Source: Streptomyces sp. NRRL S-455 (GTDB taxonomy: Bacteria; Actinomycetota; Actinomycetes; Streptomycetales; Streptomycetaceae). From it: a stretch of DNA of 64,000 nucleotides. Below the pieces are notes generated by a model. That model was given only the letters and a program-made list of their open reading frames with translations, had not been told where the DNA came from and did no database searches. The translations under genes and the position numbers were made by a program. The stretch spans positions 62,001-126,000 of the forward strand of contig NZ_JOCT01000015.1 in assembly GCF_000717875.1 (NCBI RefSeq), in the 5' to 3' direction. Below, in pieces: positions 55,713-64,000 of the stretch (positions within the stretch are counted from its first letter, which is position 1; every line of letters begins with the position of its first letter).

Positions 55713-56159
55713 ATGACTGACGGACCCGCCGTCGGCACCCGCCCGACGAAGATCATGTACGTCGCCGAGGCCACCGCCCACGGCGGCCGCGAGGGCTATG
55801 TCACCAGCCAGGACGGCCAACTCGATCTCAAGGTCGCGATGCCCCCGCAGCTGGGCGGCGACGGCAACGGCACCAACCCGGAACAGCTCTTCGCGGCCGG
55901 CTACAGCTCCTGCTTCCACAACGCCCTGATCCTCGTCGGCAACCGAGAGGGGTACGACCTGACCGGCTCCACGGTCTCCGCGAAGGTCGGCATCGGCCCC
56001 AACAAGCAGCGCGGCTACGGCCTCGCGGTCGCCCTGAGCGTCTCCCTCCCGGTCGTCGACCCCGACCTCGCGACCAGGCTGGTGGACGCGGCCCACGAGG
56101 TCTGCCCGTACTCCAACGCGACCCGCGGGAACATCGACGTGACCATCCTGCTTGGGTGA
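55713..56159 (+). CDS. ohr: Organic hydroperoxide resistance protein Ohr
   Basis: 148 residues, OsmC/Ohr fold. Both catalytic cysteines are in place: YSSCFHNAL and HEVCPYSNATRGN. It reduces organic peroxides using lipoylated thiols. GGGGGAGGA precedes ATG 55713. It lies directly after ohrR. Confidence 0.95.
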   Translation: MTDGPAVGTRPTKIMYVAEATAHGGREGYVTSQDGQLDLKVAMPPQLGGDGNGTNPEQLFAAGYSSCFHNALILVGNREGYDLTGSTVSAKVGIGPNKQRGYGLAVALSVSLPVVDPDLATRLVDAAHEVCPYSNATRGNIDVTILLG

Positions 56160-56210
56160 GAGGGAGCACCACGAGCACACGGGCAGCACAGCGAGACGAG
56201 GAGTACGGGC

Positions 56211-57374
56211 GTGGACGTGCACGGCACAGTGGCCGAGGGCTTCGAGCCGGTCAGGGAAGCGTTCGTCCGGAACTTCGAGTCGCTCGGGGAGCGGGGCGCC
56301 GCGGTCGCCGTCTACCGGGACGGGCAACGGGTCGTCGACCTGTGGGCCGGCACCAGGGACGTCGACGGCACGGCTCCCTGGGAGCGCGGCACCGCCCAGG
56401 TCGTGCGCTCGGCCACGAAGGGCGTCGCCGCCGCCGTCCTCCTGCTGCTGCACCAGCGCGGACTGCTGGACCTGGACGCGCCGGTGAGCCACTACTGGCC
56501 CGAGTTCAAGGCGCGGGGCAAGGAGCGGGTGCTGGTCCGGCACGTCCTGAACCACCGGGCCGGGCTGCCGGTCCTGGACCGTCCCCTCACCCCGCAGGAG
56601 GCCCTCGACCCGCTACGGGGACCCGAGGCCGTCGCCGCGCAGGCCCCCGTCTGGGAGCCCGGCACCGACCACGGCTACCACGCGCTGACCTACGGCTGGC
56701 TGGTGGACGAACTGGTGCGGCGCGTGACCGGGCAGGGCACCGGCGAGTGGCTCGCGTCGCAGCTCACCGGCCCGCTGGGCCTGGACCTCTGGCTCGGACT
56801 GCCGGACGCCGAGGCCGGCCGGGTCGGACGCGCGGGCCGCGTCGAGACTCCCGAGCCGACCGGAGGACTGCGCGCCCGCCCGAAGCGCTCGGTCACCGAG
56901 GCCTACCAGGACCCCGCGTCCCTGACCCGCCGGGCCTTCGCGGCGATCACGCCCTTCCCGGAGCAGAACGACCCGGCGTACCGCGCGGCAGCCCTCCCCG
57001 CGACCAACGCCATAGCGACGGCGGACGGACTGGCCCGCTTCTACGCGACACTGATCGGCGACACGGCCGGCGCCGCACGCCTCTTCACACCGGAGACCGT
57101 CGAAATGGCCCGGTCCGAGGAGTCGGCGGGCCCCGACCGGGTCCTGGTGGTCGGCACCCGCTTCGGCCTCGGCTACATGCTGCACGGCAGCGCCTCCCCC
57201 TTCCTCACCCCGGGCTCCTTCGGCCACCCGGGCCGGGGCGGCGCCCTCGGCTTCGCCGACCCGGACACCGGGATCGCGTTCGGCTATGTCACCAACGGCT
57301 TCCGCAAGACGGTGACGGCTGATCCGCGGGCGCAGGGGCTGGTACGGGCGGTAGGGCGGGCCATCGGTCTCTGA
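56211..57374 (+). CDS. Serine hydrolase of the class C beta-lactamase fold (EstB-like)
   Basis: 387 residues without a signal peptide, so cytosolic. The catalytic Ser-x-x-Lys is S67-A-T-K70 in VVRSATKGVAAAVLLLLHQRG, with a Tyr motif in GYHALTYGWLVDELVRRVTG and a C-terminal FGHPGRGGALGFADP that stands for the HxG/KTG-like third motif. This points to an esterase/amidase rather than a penicillinase. Start GTG 56211. It follows ohr by 51 bp. Confidence 0.88.
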   Translation: MDVHGTVAEGFEPVREAFVRNFESLGERGAAVAVYRDGQRVVDLWAGTRDVDGTAPWERGTAQVVRSATKGVAAAVLLLLHQRGLLDLDAPVSHYWPEFKARGKERVLVRHVLNHRAGLPVLDRPLTPQEALDPLRGPEAVAAQAPVWEPGTDHGYHALTYGWLVDELVRRVTGQGTGEWLASQLTGPLGLDLWLGLPDAEAGRVGRAGRVETPEPTGGLRARPKRSVTEAYQDPASLTRRAFAAITPFPEQNDPAYRAAALPATNAIATADGLARFYATLIGDTAGAARLFTPETVEMARSEESAGPDRVLVVGTRFGLGYMLHGSASPFLTPGSFGHPGRGGALGFADPDTGIAFGYVTNGFRKTVTADPRAQGLVRAVGRAIGL

Positions 57375-57396
57375 GGCGGCTCCAGAGGGTGCCTCC

Positions 57397-57423
57397 CCTG
57401 GGAAAGGAGGTGCCTCTCCCAGG
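57397..57423. terminator. Convergent terminator
   Basis: CCTGGGA (57397-57403) and TCCCAGG (57417-57423) pair perfectly between the convergent stops at 57374 and 57427. Confidence 0.7.
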
Positions 57424-57426
57424 AAG

Positions 57427-57702
57427 CTAGACGTGGATCGGATGGGACGTCCGTCCGGACGCCTGGTCGATCTCCTCGTGGGCCTTGGTCAGCAACTGCA
57501 TGGCGAGCTCGTTGAGCGCCCGGGCCCCGGCGATCTCCTCCCCCACTCTGGGCTGATTGACGTCGGTCCGATGCCGGCTCGCGTGCCCGTGCGCCCGTAC
57601 CTCGGTGCCGTCGGGCAGCCGGACCATCGCGACCGCCCGGGTGTGCTGGTCGTCCTCCCTGAACTCCATCTCGACGTGCCATCCCACTGCGCTGTGCATC
57701 AT
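57427..57702 (-). CDS. DUF1876 (dsRBD-like) small protein
   Basis: 91 residues: MMHSAVGWHVEMEFREDDQHTRAV, LPDGTEVRAHGHASRH and AGARALNELAMQLLTKAHEEID. This matches the actinobacterial DUF1876 family of small alpha/beta proteins. Two adjacent ATG codons; GGAGGTGAT lies upstream of 57702. Function unknown. Confidence 0.85.
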   Translation of the reverse strand: MMHSAVGWHVEMEFREDDQHTRAVAMVRLPDGTEVRAHGHASRHRTDVNQPRVGEEIAGARALNELAMQLLTKAHEEIDQASGRTSHPIHV

Positions 57703-57768
57703 GAGGATCACCTCCGGAAGACCTAGTTCCAGGGTGCTCCTCGGGAGGGGCGAGCGCACCCGCCCTGC

Positions 57769-58614
57769 CTACTTCGCGTGCAGCATCAGCCCGATTCCGA
57801 CGGCGAGCAGTCCGGCCGCGGCGATCCTCGGCGCCCCGAACGGCTCCTTGAAGAAGACGGCCCCGATGGCGGCGCCGACGATGACGGACGACTCGCGCAG
57901 GGCGGCGATGGGCGCGAGTTCGGCCTTGGTCTGGGCCCACAGCACGAGGGCGTAGGCGGCGACGCAGAGAGCGGCCCCGGCCAGCCCGATCCCCGCGAAC
58001 GGCCGGAGGACAGCCAGGGTCTCCCCCTTCCAGCGGCTCACCGCGTAGGCGGGGATCACGCACCCCTGGACCGCCATCAGCCAGGCGCTGTACCCGAGGG
58101 AGGACCCGGAGGCGCGCACGCCGAGTCCGTCGACGACCGTGTACGCCGCTATCGTCAGCCCGGTCGCCAGGGCCGCACCGATCGCCGCCCAGTCGGGCCG
58201 GTGCCCGCGCAGCCCCCACAGGGCGACGCCGGTCAGCCCCGCGCAGGACAGGGCGACACCGGCGGCGGCCCACCCGTCGGGCACCTCGTGCGCGAAGACC
58301 GCGGCCAGCACGGTCACGACCAGCGGTGCGGCGCCGCGCGCGATGGGATAGGCCTGCCCGAAGTCCCCCAGCCGGAAGGACTTCATCAGCAGCGCGAAGT
58401 AGGCGATGTGGATGACGGCGGAGGCGAGCAGATAGGGCCACGCCCGGGCCTCGGGAAACCCCGCGAAGGGCGCCATGGCCAGCCCGATGACCAGCCCACC
58501 GCCCGAGATGAGCGCGAATCCGGCCAGCTTGTCGGTGATCTTGTGGGCGATGGCGTTCCAGCTGGCGTGCGTGACAGCGGCGAGCAGGACGGCGGCAGTG
58601 ACCAGCGGCGTCAC
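57769..58614 (-). CDS. EamA-family transporter (DMT superfamily)
   Basis: 281 residues with ten hydrophobic segments in two EamA repeats (AVTHASWNAIAHKITDKLAG in the first and a symmetric ALCVAAYALVLWAQTKAELAPIAALRESSVIVGA in the second). Probably a metabolite exporter; substrate unknown. The start GTG 58614 overlaps the stop of the upstream YbaK-like gene by 4 bp. Confidence 0.9.
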   Translation of the reverse strand: MTPLVTAAVLLAAVTHASWNAIAHKITDKLAGFALISGGGLVIGLAMAPFAGFPEARAWPYLLASAVIHIAYFALLMKSFRLGDFGQAYPIARGAAPLVVTVLAAVFAHEVPDGWAAAGVALSCAGLTGVALWGLRGHRPDWAAIGAALATGLTIAAYTVVDGLGVRASGSSLGYSAWLMAVQGCVIPAYAVSRWKGETLAVLRPFAGIGLAGAALCVAAYALVLWAQTKAELAPIAALRESSVIVGAAIGAVFFKEPFGAPRIAAAGLLAVGIGLMLHAK

Positions 58615-59126
58615 GTGGTGCGCTCGCGCACGTCCACGAGGGTGCCGCCGGCGTGGGCTACGAGGGCCTCGGGCGCCATGGGGAAGACGGAGTACGGCGT
58701 CCCGGCGGCGGCCCAGACGACGTCGTGCGCGAGCAGCGACCGATCGGCGAGAACCCGGGTCCTGGTCCTATGCCCGAAGGGCGGCACGCCGCCGATGGCG
58801 TACCCGGTGGTCTCCCGCACGACAGCGGCCTTGGCCCGCGTGACCTTGTCCACACCGAGTTCCTTCCGCACGAGCTCGACGTCGACCCGTGAGGCCCCGT
58901 CCATGAGCACCAACACGGGCACGCCGTCCGCCGCGAAGATCAGCGACTTGCAGATCTGGCTCAGCTCACACCCGAGAGCGGCGGCGGCCTCGGCGGCGGT
59001 GCGGGTGGCTTCGGGGAACCGGCGGATGAGCGGAGTGACCTCGTCGATCCCGAGCTCCCGAAGGGCTTCGACGAAACGGGGATGCGCTCCGGAGTTGTCG
59101 GCGTCAGTGGCGGCTGTCGTCGTCAT
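58611..59126 (-). CDS. YbaK/ProX-type aminoacyl-tRNA deacylase
   Basis: 171 residues of the YbaK/EbsC fold: AALGCELSQICKSLIFAADGVPVLVLMDGASRVD, with the catalytic Lys in CKSL, and TTGYAIGGVPPFGH, the substrate-pocket GxxPP motif. It hydrolyses mischarged tRNA (Pro or Cys editing). ATG 59126 fits the family start. Coupled by overlap to the EamA transporter. Confidence 0.9.
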   Translation of the reverse strand: MTTTAATDADNSGAHPRFVEALRELGIDEVTPLIRRFPEATRTAAEAAAALGCELSQICKSLIFAADGVPVLVLMDGASRVDVELVRKELGVDKVTRAKAAVVRETTGYAIGGVPPFGHRTRTRVLADRSLLAHDVVWAAAGTPYSVFPMAPEALVAHAGGTLVDVRERTT

Positions 59127-59292
59127 GGGGGCACGGTAGCGGTGGGTGTATCGGGCACGCGAGCGGGTTGGAGGGGAGCGGGACGACAAAGGGGGGTCTG
59201 CCGTGGAGCGTTCGGGCACCCCCGACACGCATCAGTCCAGGTACGCGGAGTCCGTAGTGGCCGAAACAGGGCGTCAGGACGCCAGGGCGCGA

Positions 59293-59324
59293 GGAAGGGG
59301 TGCCCCGCGCGAGGCACCCCTTCC
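59293..59324 (-). terminator. Terminator after the small charged gene
   Basis: GGAAGGGGTGCC (59293-59304) pairs perfectly with GGCACCCCTTCC (59313-59324), with an 8-nt loop, 15 bp past the stop at 59340. Confidence 0.88.
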
Positions 59325-59339
59325 GTTCAGCGCGCGACG

Positions 59340-59546
59340 TCAGGCGTCGTAGTCCTGGTCGAAGCGGTCCTCCTGCTCGCGCTCCCGCTCACGGTCACGG
59401 TCACGCTGCGGGTGCTGCGAGGGCTCCATGTCCTCGTCGCGCCGACGGCCCCGGCCCTGCATCTGCTCGCGGGCCTGGTCGGCCTTCTGCCGGGCCTGGT
59501 TCTGCCACTGCTCGGACTTCTCCTGGAACTGGTCCTTCATGCCCAT
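59340..59546 (-). CDS. Small hydrophilic charged protein
   Basis: 68 residues, highly charged, with KDQFQEKSEQWQNQARQKADQAREQMQ forming an amphipathic helix and an Arg/Asp/Glu-rich tail (RDREREREQEDRFDQ). It is probably intrinsically disordered beyond the helix. GGGAG lies upstream of ATG 59546 and a terminator follows. CsbD-like stress proteins are of this size and composition, but I cannot assign it. Confidence 0.75.
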   Translation of the reverse strand: MGMKDQFQEKSEQWQNQARQKADQAREQMQGRGRRRDEDMEPSQHPQRDRDREREREQEDRFDQDYDA

Positions 59547-59622
59547 GTGGGTTCACTCCCGTTGGGGGTGAGGGGATTTGGCTCGATCAGATTCACATGG
59601 GCCGTGACCGTACGCATGTCGA

Positions 59623-60507
59623 TCAGTCACGCAGCGTAGCCCGTTGCTGCTCATCGGCTGCTCCGCCCGCCCCGACGAGGCCCGTGCGCATGCCCGTCAG
59701 CCGGTCAGCGAACCTCCGCATCTCCCGCTGCCCCACTGTCCCGATGACCGCCGGCAGGTATCCGCGCACGCCCTGCATCCCGCGCAGCCACCACTGCCCG
59801 TACACATGGCTGGAGCGCCGCTCGATCCCGGCCACGAGCCGGTCCACCGCCGGCCCCAGCGGATAGGTCTTGCTGGACGGCCAGGGCAGCCGCTGCCTCA
59901 ACTCCCGCATGACGTCGTCCTGGTCGGCCCCGCGCACCATGTCGGTGTCGGTCCACGACAGGTAGCCGACGCCGACCTTCACGCCCCGGTGCCCGACCTC
60001 GGCGCGCAGGCTGTGCGCGTACGCCTCCACGCCGGACTTGGACGCGCAGTACGCGGTCATCATGGGCGCCGGCGTGATCGCGGCGAGGGACGCGATCTGG
60101 AGCAGGTAGCCCCGGCTCCGCAGCAGCGACGGCAGGAAGGCGCGGGCGGTCACCGCCGAGCCGATCAGGTTGACCTCGATCACCCGCCGCCAGGACTCCG
60201 GGTCGGAGTCGGTGAACGGCCCGCCGGTGGCGACACCGGCGTTGGCGACGACGATGTCGACCCTGCCGAAGCGCTCCTTCACCTCTCGGGCGACCCGGGC
60301 CATCGCCTCGTGGTCGGTGACGTCGGCGTGCCAGTGGTCGCTGTCGCTGTGCAGCCGCCCGGAGACCTGCTTGAGCGCGTCCGGCTCCAGCCCGACCAGC
60401 GCCACCTTCACGCCGCGCGCGGAGAGCTTGCGGGCGAGCAACTCCCCGACGCCGCGCGCCGCCCCGGTCACCACGGCGACCCTGCCCTCGAGGCTGACCC
60501 TGCTCAT
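59623..60507 (-). CDS. Short-chain dehydrogenase/reductase
   Basis: 294 residues. Classical SDR with TGAARGVGE (coenzyme binding), VVANAGVATGG, catalytic Ser in LLQIASLAAITP and YCASK. The C-terminal ~70 residues (YGQWWLRGMQGVRGYLPAVIG) extend past the core. ATG 60507 overlaps the hydrolase stop (ATGA). As last gene of a monooxygenase-hydrolase-SDR unit it may oxidise or reduce the alcohol/ketone handled by the other two. Confidence 0.92.
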   Translation of the reverse strand: MSRVSLEGRVAVVTGAARGVGELLARKLSARGVKVALVGLEPDALKQVSGRLHSDSDHWHADVTDHEAMARVAREVKERFGRVDIVVANAGVATGGPFTDSDPESWRRVIEVNLIGSAVTARAFLPSLLRSRGYLLQIASLAAITPAPMMTAYCASKSGVEAYAHSLRAEVGHRGVKVGVGYLSWTDTDMVRGADQDDVMRELRQRLPWPSSKTYPLGPAVDRLVAGIERRSSHVYGQWWLRGMQGVRGYLPAVIGTVGQREMRRFADRLTGMRTGLVGAGGAADEQQRATLRD

Positions 60508-61436
60508 GCGCTCTCCTCGGAGACGACCTGGTTGTGCTGGACGTGTGCGTGGACGAGGTCCCGTATCTTCCCGGTGACCAGTTCGGGCGCCTCGACCGGT
60601 GTCATGTGGCCGATGCCGGGCAGTTCGGTGAGCCCGGTGCAGTGCGGCAGCGCGGCGGCCAGGGCCCGGGCCTGTACCGGCGGGGTCAGCCGGTCCGCCG
60701 TGCCGACGATCACGGCGGTCGGCACGTTCAGTTCCCGCACGCCGTGGTCGAGGTCGAGCAGGTCCAGCACGTGCGACCAGCTGGAGCGGACCTGGCGGGG
60801 GCAGGCGTGCACGATGTGGGCGGATGCCTCGACCATGTGCGGGGCTGAACCGGGGCCCATCGTCCCGTACTTGAGGATGCGGCGGGCCAGAGGTGTGACC
60901 GGGCCGAGCGGGGCCCGGGAGCCGAGGATCCGCCGGGTCAGCCAGGTGCGCAGCCGTCCGGGGCGCATGGGTACGACGGTGGAGGCGGCGACCAGTTGCG
61001 AACTGCCCGTGCTGCACAGCAGGACGGCGGCGGCGTGCGCGCGGAAGGCGGCTCTCCCGGAGGCCACCATCACGGTCATGCCGCCCATGGAGTGCCCGGC
61101 GACGACGGCCTGTTCGCCCGGGGCGAGGGTGGCGGTGAGGACCGCCTCCAGGTCGTCGGCGAGCGCGTCGGCGCTGCAGGCGGGGCTCGCGGGGCTGCGT
61201 CCGTGGCCGCGCTGGTCGTAGACGATGACCCGGTGATCGGTGGCCAGTTCGCGGATCTGTGCCGCCCAGAAGACGGTGGAGCAGGTCCAGCCGTGGGCGA
61301 GGACCACGGCGGGGGCGTCGTCGGGTCCGTGCACCTCTACGTGCAGCCGGGCTCCGTCGGCGGAGACGGCGGTCAGTTCGCGCGCGGGGGCGGGCGGGGC
61401 GTAGGGGCCGGAGTCCACGTGGAGGAGGCGGCTCAC
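60504..61436 (-). CDS. Alpha/beta hydrolase
   Basis: 310 residues. Oxyanion region VLAHGWTCSTVFW, nucleophile elbow VAGHSMGGMT, Asp in VGTADRLTP and His in PGIGHMTPVE form the full triad. No signal peptide. The GTG at 61436 overlaps the monooxygenase stop by 4 bp (GTGA), so the enzymes are made together; hydrolysis of an ester formed by the monooxygenase is the natural guess. Confidence 0.92.
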   Translation of the reverse strand: MSRLLHVDSGPYAPPAPARELTAVSADGARLHVEVHGPDDAPAVVLAHGWTCSTVFWAAQIRELATDHRVIVYDQRGHGRSPASPACSADALADDLEAVLTATLAPGEQAVVAGHSMGGMTVMVASGRAAFRAHAAAVLLCSTGSSQLVAASTVVPMRPGRLRTWLTRRILGSRAPLGPVTPLARRILKYGTMGPGSAPHMVEASAHIVHACPRQVRSSWSHVLDLLDLDHGVRELNVPTAVIVGTADRLTPPVQARALAAALPHCTGLTELPGIGHMTPVEAPELVTGKIRDLVHAHVQHNQVVSEESA

Positions 61437-63004
61437 CCGTCCACCCCGGCCTTCGCGGCGGCCTTCGCGGCGGCCGCTTCGGACGCTGCTTCCGAGGCCG
61501 TTTCGGAGCGTTTCCTCTCCACGGGAGCTCGCAGAACGTCGTACTCGGTGAGATCGACGCGCCGTGTGGCCCGCCGGAACTCGCCGGTCGTGCCGGGCCA
61601 GATGGTGGTGTTGCGGCCGCTGGCATCGAGGTACCAGCTGGTGCAGCCGCCGGTGTTCCACACGGTGCGCTTCATGCGTTCCTGCACCCGGTGGTTCCAG
61701 GCGCGTACGGCGCCGGGCCGGGCGTCGAGGGCGACCCGGCCCCCGAGGACGTCGAGTTGGCGGACGAAGTCGGCCAGGTAGTTCAGCTGGGACTCGATCA
61801 TGAGGATCATCGAGGAGTTCCCGAGGCCGGTGTTGGGCCCGATGATCGACAGCCAGTTGGGGAAGCCGGCCGCTGAGGCGCCGCGCAGGGCCTCCATGCC
61901 GCCCTTCCAGGTCTCGGCGAGGGTGCGTCCGTCGGCACCCACGACGCGCTCGGCGATGGGCATGTCGGTGACGTGGAACCCGGTGCCGAACACGATCGCG
62001 TCCACCTCGGCGGAACTGCCGTCGGCGGCGACGAGGGTGGAGCCACGGACCTCGGCCAGCCCGCTCGCGACCACGTCCACGTTGGGCTGCGCGAGCGCCG
62101 GGTAGTAGTCGCTGGACAGCAGGATCCGCTTGCAGCCGATGCGGTAGCCGGGGGTGAGTTTCGCCCGAAGGGCCGGGTCCTTGACCGAGCGGGCCATGTG
62201 GCGCCGGGCCAGGTCCTCGACGAGGCCGAGCTGCTTCGGGTACTTGGTGAACGCCTGGACCTGCAACTCCCGGATCCCCCACAGCAGTCCGCGCCTGAGC
62301 TGCGCGGTGAGGGGCAGCTGCCGGTGCAGCCACCGCTCGGCGTCGCTGATGTTCCGGTCGACGCGGGGCAGGACCCACGGCGGGGTCCGCTGGAAGAGGG
62401 TCAGGTGCGAGACCTCGGGCTGGACGGCGGGCACGATCTGGGCGGCCGAGGCGCCGGTCCCCACCATGGCGACGCGCTTGCCGCGCAGGTCGTAGTCGTG
62501 GTCCCAGCGGGCCGAGTGGAAGACCTTGCCCGGGAAGGAGTCCAGTCCCGGGAGGTCCGGGATCTTCGGGTCGGACAGCGGCCCGGTGGCCGACACGACG
62601 ATGTCCGCCGACAGGCTCCCGCTGCTGGTCTCGATGTCCCAGCGCAGCCGTTCGCCGTTCCAGGTCATCCGCTTCACCTCCGAGTCGAAGCGGATGTGCG
62701 GGCGGAGCCGGAACGCGTCCGTCACGTGCTCCAGATAGGCGCGGATGTGGTCCTGCCCCGAGAAGGTGCGAGGCCAGTCGGGATGGGGCGCGAAGGAGAA
62801 CGAGTACAGATGCGACGGCACGTCACATCGGCACCCCGGGTAGTCGTTGTCCCGCCAGGTGCCGCCGACGCTGCTCGCCCGCTCCAGGACGACGAAGTCG
62901 GTGACGCCCTCGCGGCGCAGCCGCACGGCGGCCCCGAGCCCGCCGAACCCGGAACCGACCACCGCGACCCGCACATGCTCGCGTTCGTGTTCGCGTTCGC
63001 CCAT
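61433..63004 (-). CDS. FAD-dependent Baeyer-Villiger-type monooxygenase
   Basis: 523 residues. First Rossmann motif VAVVGSGFGGLGAAVRLRREG for FAD, second GTGASAAQIVP for NADPH, and between them FPGKVFHSARWDHD, which fits the BVMO fingerprint FxGxxxHxxxW. It would insert oxygen next to a ketone to give an ester or lactone. The last ~25 residues are a Ser/Glu/Ala/Lys tail. GGAGGTG precedes ATG 63004. First gene of a coupled three-gene operon and divergent from a MerR regulator. Confidence 0.92.
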   Translation of the reverse strand: MGEREHEREHVRVAVVGSGFGGLGAAVRLRREGVTDFVVLERASSVGGTWRDNDYPGCRCDVPSHLYSFSFAPHPDWPRTFSGQDHIRAYLEHVTDAFRLRPHIRFDSEVKRMTWNGERLRWDIETSSGSLSADIVVSATGPLSDPKIPDLPGLDSFPGKVFHSARWDHDYDLRGKRVAMVGTGASAAQIVPAVQPEVSHLTLFQRTPPWVLPRVDRNISDAERWLHRQLPLTAQLRRGLLWGIRELQVQAFTKYPKQLGLVEDLARRHMARSVKDPALRAKLTPGYRIGCKRILLSSDYYPALAQPNVDVVASGLAEVRGSTLVAADGSSAEVDAIVFGTGFHVTDMPIAERVVGADGRTLAETWKGGMEALRGASAAGFPNWLSIIGPNTGLGNSSMILMIESQLNYLADFVRQLDVLGGRVALDARPGAVRAWNHRVQERMKRTVWNTGGCTSWYLDASGRNTTIWPGTTGEFRRATRRVDLTEYDVLRAPVERKRSETASEAASEAAAAKAAAKAGVDG

Positions 63005-63136
63005 GCCGACACCTCCACACCCACCACGAGAACCGCGCCAGTGAACACTGGCGCAATGGGAGAGTAGGGCAAGGGGGTACTGATGGGTAGGGGGCGGGAC
63101 GCGGAAGTTACCCGCGGTACGCCTTAGGGTTCCCAG

Positions 63137-63778
63137 GTGGCCGAGAAGCGTGAATACCGCATGGAAGAGCTGGCCCGCCTGGCCGGGATCACGGTGCGCA
63201 CCCTGCGCTTCTACCGCGAACGCAAACTGATCCCGCCACCCCGCCGCGAGGGCCGTATCGCCTGGTACGACGACACCCACCTGGCCCGGCTGCGCACCAT
63301 CACCGCCCTGCTGGAACGCGGCCACACCCTCAGCGGCATCGCGGAACTGGCGGAGGCCTTCGACCACGGCCGGGACGTCGGGGACCTGCTCGGCGTCGGC
63401 GCCCCGACCGAGGAGGAGCCGGTCCACCTCACCCCCGAGGAACTCGCCGACCACTTCGCCGGCGAGGCCACCCCCGAGAATCTCGCCGCCGCGATGGAGC
63501 TCGGCTACCTCGGCACCGACGGCGGCGAGATCGTCCACATCAGCCGCCGCCTGCTGGACGTCTCCTCGGCCCTGGTCCACGAGGGCATCCCCCTCGCCGA
63601 GGTCCTCGACGCGGCCAAGCGGGTCCGCGCCCACGCCGACGCCCTGGCCGAACTCTTCACGGACCTGGTCCTGCGCCACGCCTCCCCCGAGGACCTCCCC
63701 CGCTTGCGCCCCCTGGCGCGGAGCGTGGTGGAGGCGGAGCTGTCGCTGGCGCTGGACCGGCGGATGCGCAGGCCGTGA
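63137..63778 (+). CDS. MerR-family regulator
   Basis: 213 residues. The MerR HTH is RMEELARLAGITVRTLRFYRERKLIPPPRREGRIAWYDDTHLARLRTI. The C-terminal part is Leu/Ala-rich helical without metal-binding Cys, so the effector is probably organic. GTG 63137 has no Shine-Dalgarno site. It is divergent from the BVMO operon across 132 bp and is the likely regulator of it. Confidence 0.9.
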   Translation: MAEKREYRMEELARLAGITVRTLRFYRERKLIPPPRREGRIAWYDDTHLARLRTITALLERGHTLSGIAELAEAFDHGRDVGDLLGVGAPTEEEPVHLTPEELADHFAGEATPENLAAAMELGYLGTDGGEIVHISRRLLDVSSALVHEGIPLAEVLDAAKRVRAHADALAELFTDLVLRHASPEDLPRLRPLARSVVEAELSLALDRRMRRP

Positions 63779-63782
63779 CCCT

Positions 63783-64000
63783 CTACCGGTCGTAGACCAC
63801 GGTCACCGGCGCGTGATCGGACCACCGCTCGGCATGCGTGGCGGCCCGCTCCACGAACCCCTTGACCGCCCGCCCGGCGAGCCCGGGGGTCGCGACGTGC
63901 AGGTCGATGCGCCATCCCGTGTCGTTGTCAAAGGCCCGCCCCCGATACGACCACCACGAGTACGGCCCCTCGACTTCGGGGTGCAGGGCGCGCACGACGT
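63783..64000 (-). CDS. xthA: Exodeoxyribonuclease III, 3' part (5' end outside window)
   Basis: The frame stays open to the window edge and ends at 63783, 4 bp from the MerR stop. The visible C-terminal ~71 residues include the ExoIII/ExoA end motifs GPYSWWSYRGRAFDNDTGWRIDL and WSDHAPVTVVYDR, where the last Asp-His is catalytic. It acts on abasic sites and 3' ends in base-excision repair. Confidence 0.93.
   Translation of the reverse strand, partial: VVRALHPEVEGPYSWWSYRGRAFDNDTGWRIDLHVATPGLAGRAVKGFVERAATHAERWSDHAPVTVVYDR

Overview
This is a stretch of a Streptomyces chromosome. The DNA is very GC-rich with strong third-position G/C bias, GTG starts are common, the SsgA-like sporulation protein SsgE and a WhiJ/DUF397 developmental cluster are present, and the order glmU-prs-rplY-pth-ppc, galTEK, rpfB-rsmA-ispE, rsmI/PMT, two PBPs/ssgE and cbiMQO is, as I recall it, the conserved core order of that genus. 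Names rest on reading motifs; no database search was run.

1-3.4 kb holds four genes built from toxin and immunity domains. On the minus strand are a WHH (HNH/Endo VII-type) nuclease fused to a SUKH domain, and a partial gene running off the window. On the plus strand are a YwqJ-like deaminase and a SUKH-3 protein. 3.4-5.7 kb: an unpaired histidine kinase and an HTH protein with a LAGLIDADG-like region that ends 23 bp before a tRNA-Gln(UUG). 5.9-11.3 kb: glmU, prs, rplY, pth, a small membrane protein and a sortase-type LAETG surface protein. 11.4-16.7 kb: ppc, a fatty-acid desaturase translationally coupled to a TetR regulator, and a type II toxin-antitoxin pair. 16.7-19.6 kb: a Tam-like methyltransferase divergent from a MarR regulator, a LuxR response regulator and a GNAT enzyme.

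19.7-25.1 kb is galactose metabolism: galT-galE-galK divergent from a sodium/solute symporter with a small membrane partner. 25.1-27.5 kb is a WhiJ-type cluster (HATPase, small protein, XRE/DUF5753, DUF397). 27.6-33.2 kb is a giant exported polymorphic toxin (ricin lectin, about 640-residue Ala-rich coiled coil, Hint, RNase A-like CdiA-CT tip) with its CdiI-like immunity gene, which carries a TTA (bldA) codon. 33.6-38.2 kb: a LuxR protein with a degenerate receiver and two paralogous membrane-anchored PQQ-propeller proteins.

38.4-48.4 kb is housekeeping: an ABC-F ATPase, ispE, rsmA, rpfB, tatD, a zinc-ribbon protein, rsmI and a protein mannosyltransferase. 48.5-52.3 kb: tandem paralogous class B PBPs and ssgE. 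52.5-55.1 kb: a Ni/Co ECF transporter with a Nur-like box over its probable leaderless promoter, followed by ohrR and ohr. 56.2-59.5 kb: a beta-lactamase-fold hydrolase, a DUF1876 protein, an EamA exporter coupled to a YbaK-type deacylase, and a small acidic/basic protein. 59.6-63.8 kb: a translationally coupled Baeyer-Villiger-type monooxygenase, alpha/beta hydrolase and SDR, divergent from a MerR regulator. The window ends in the 3' part of an exonuclease III gene.
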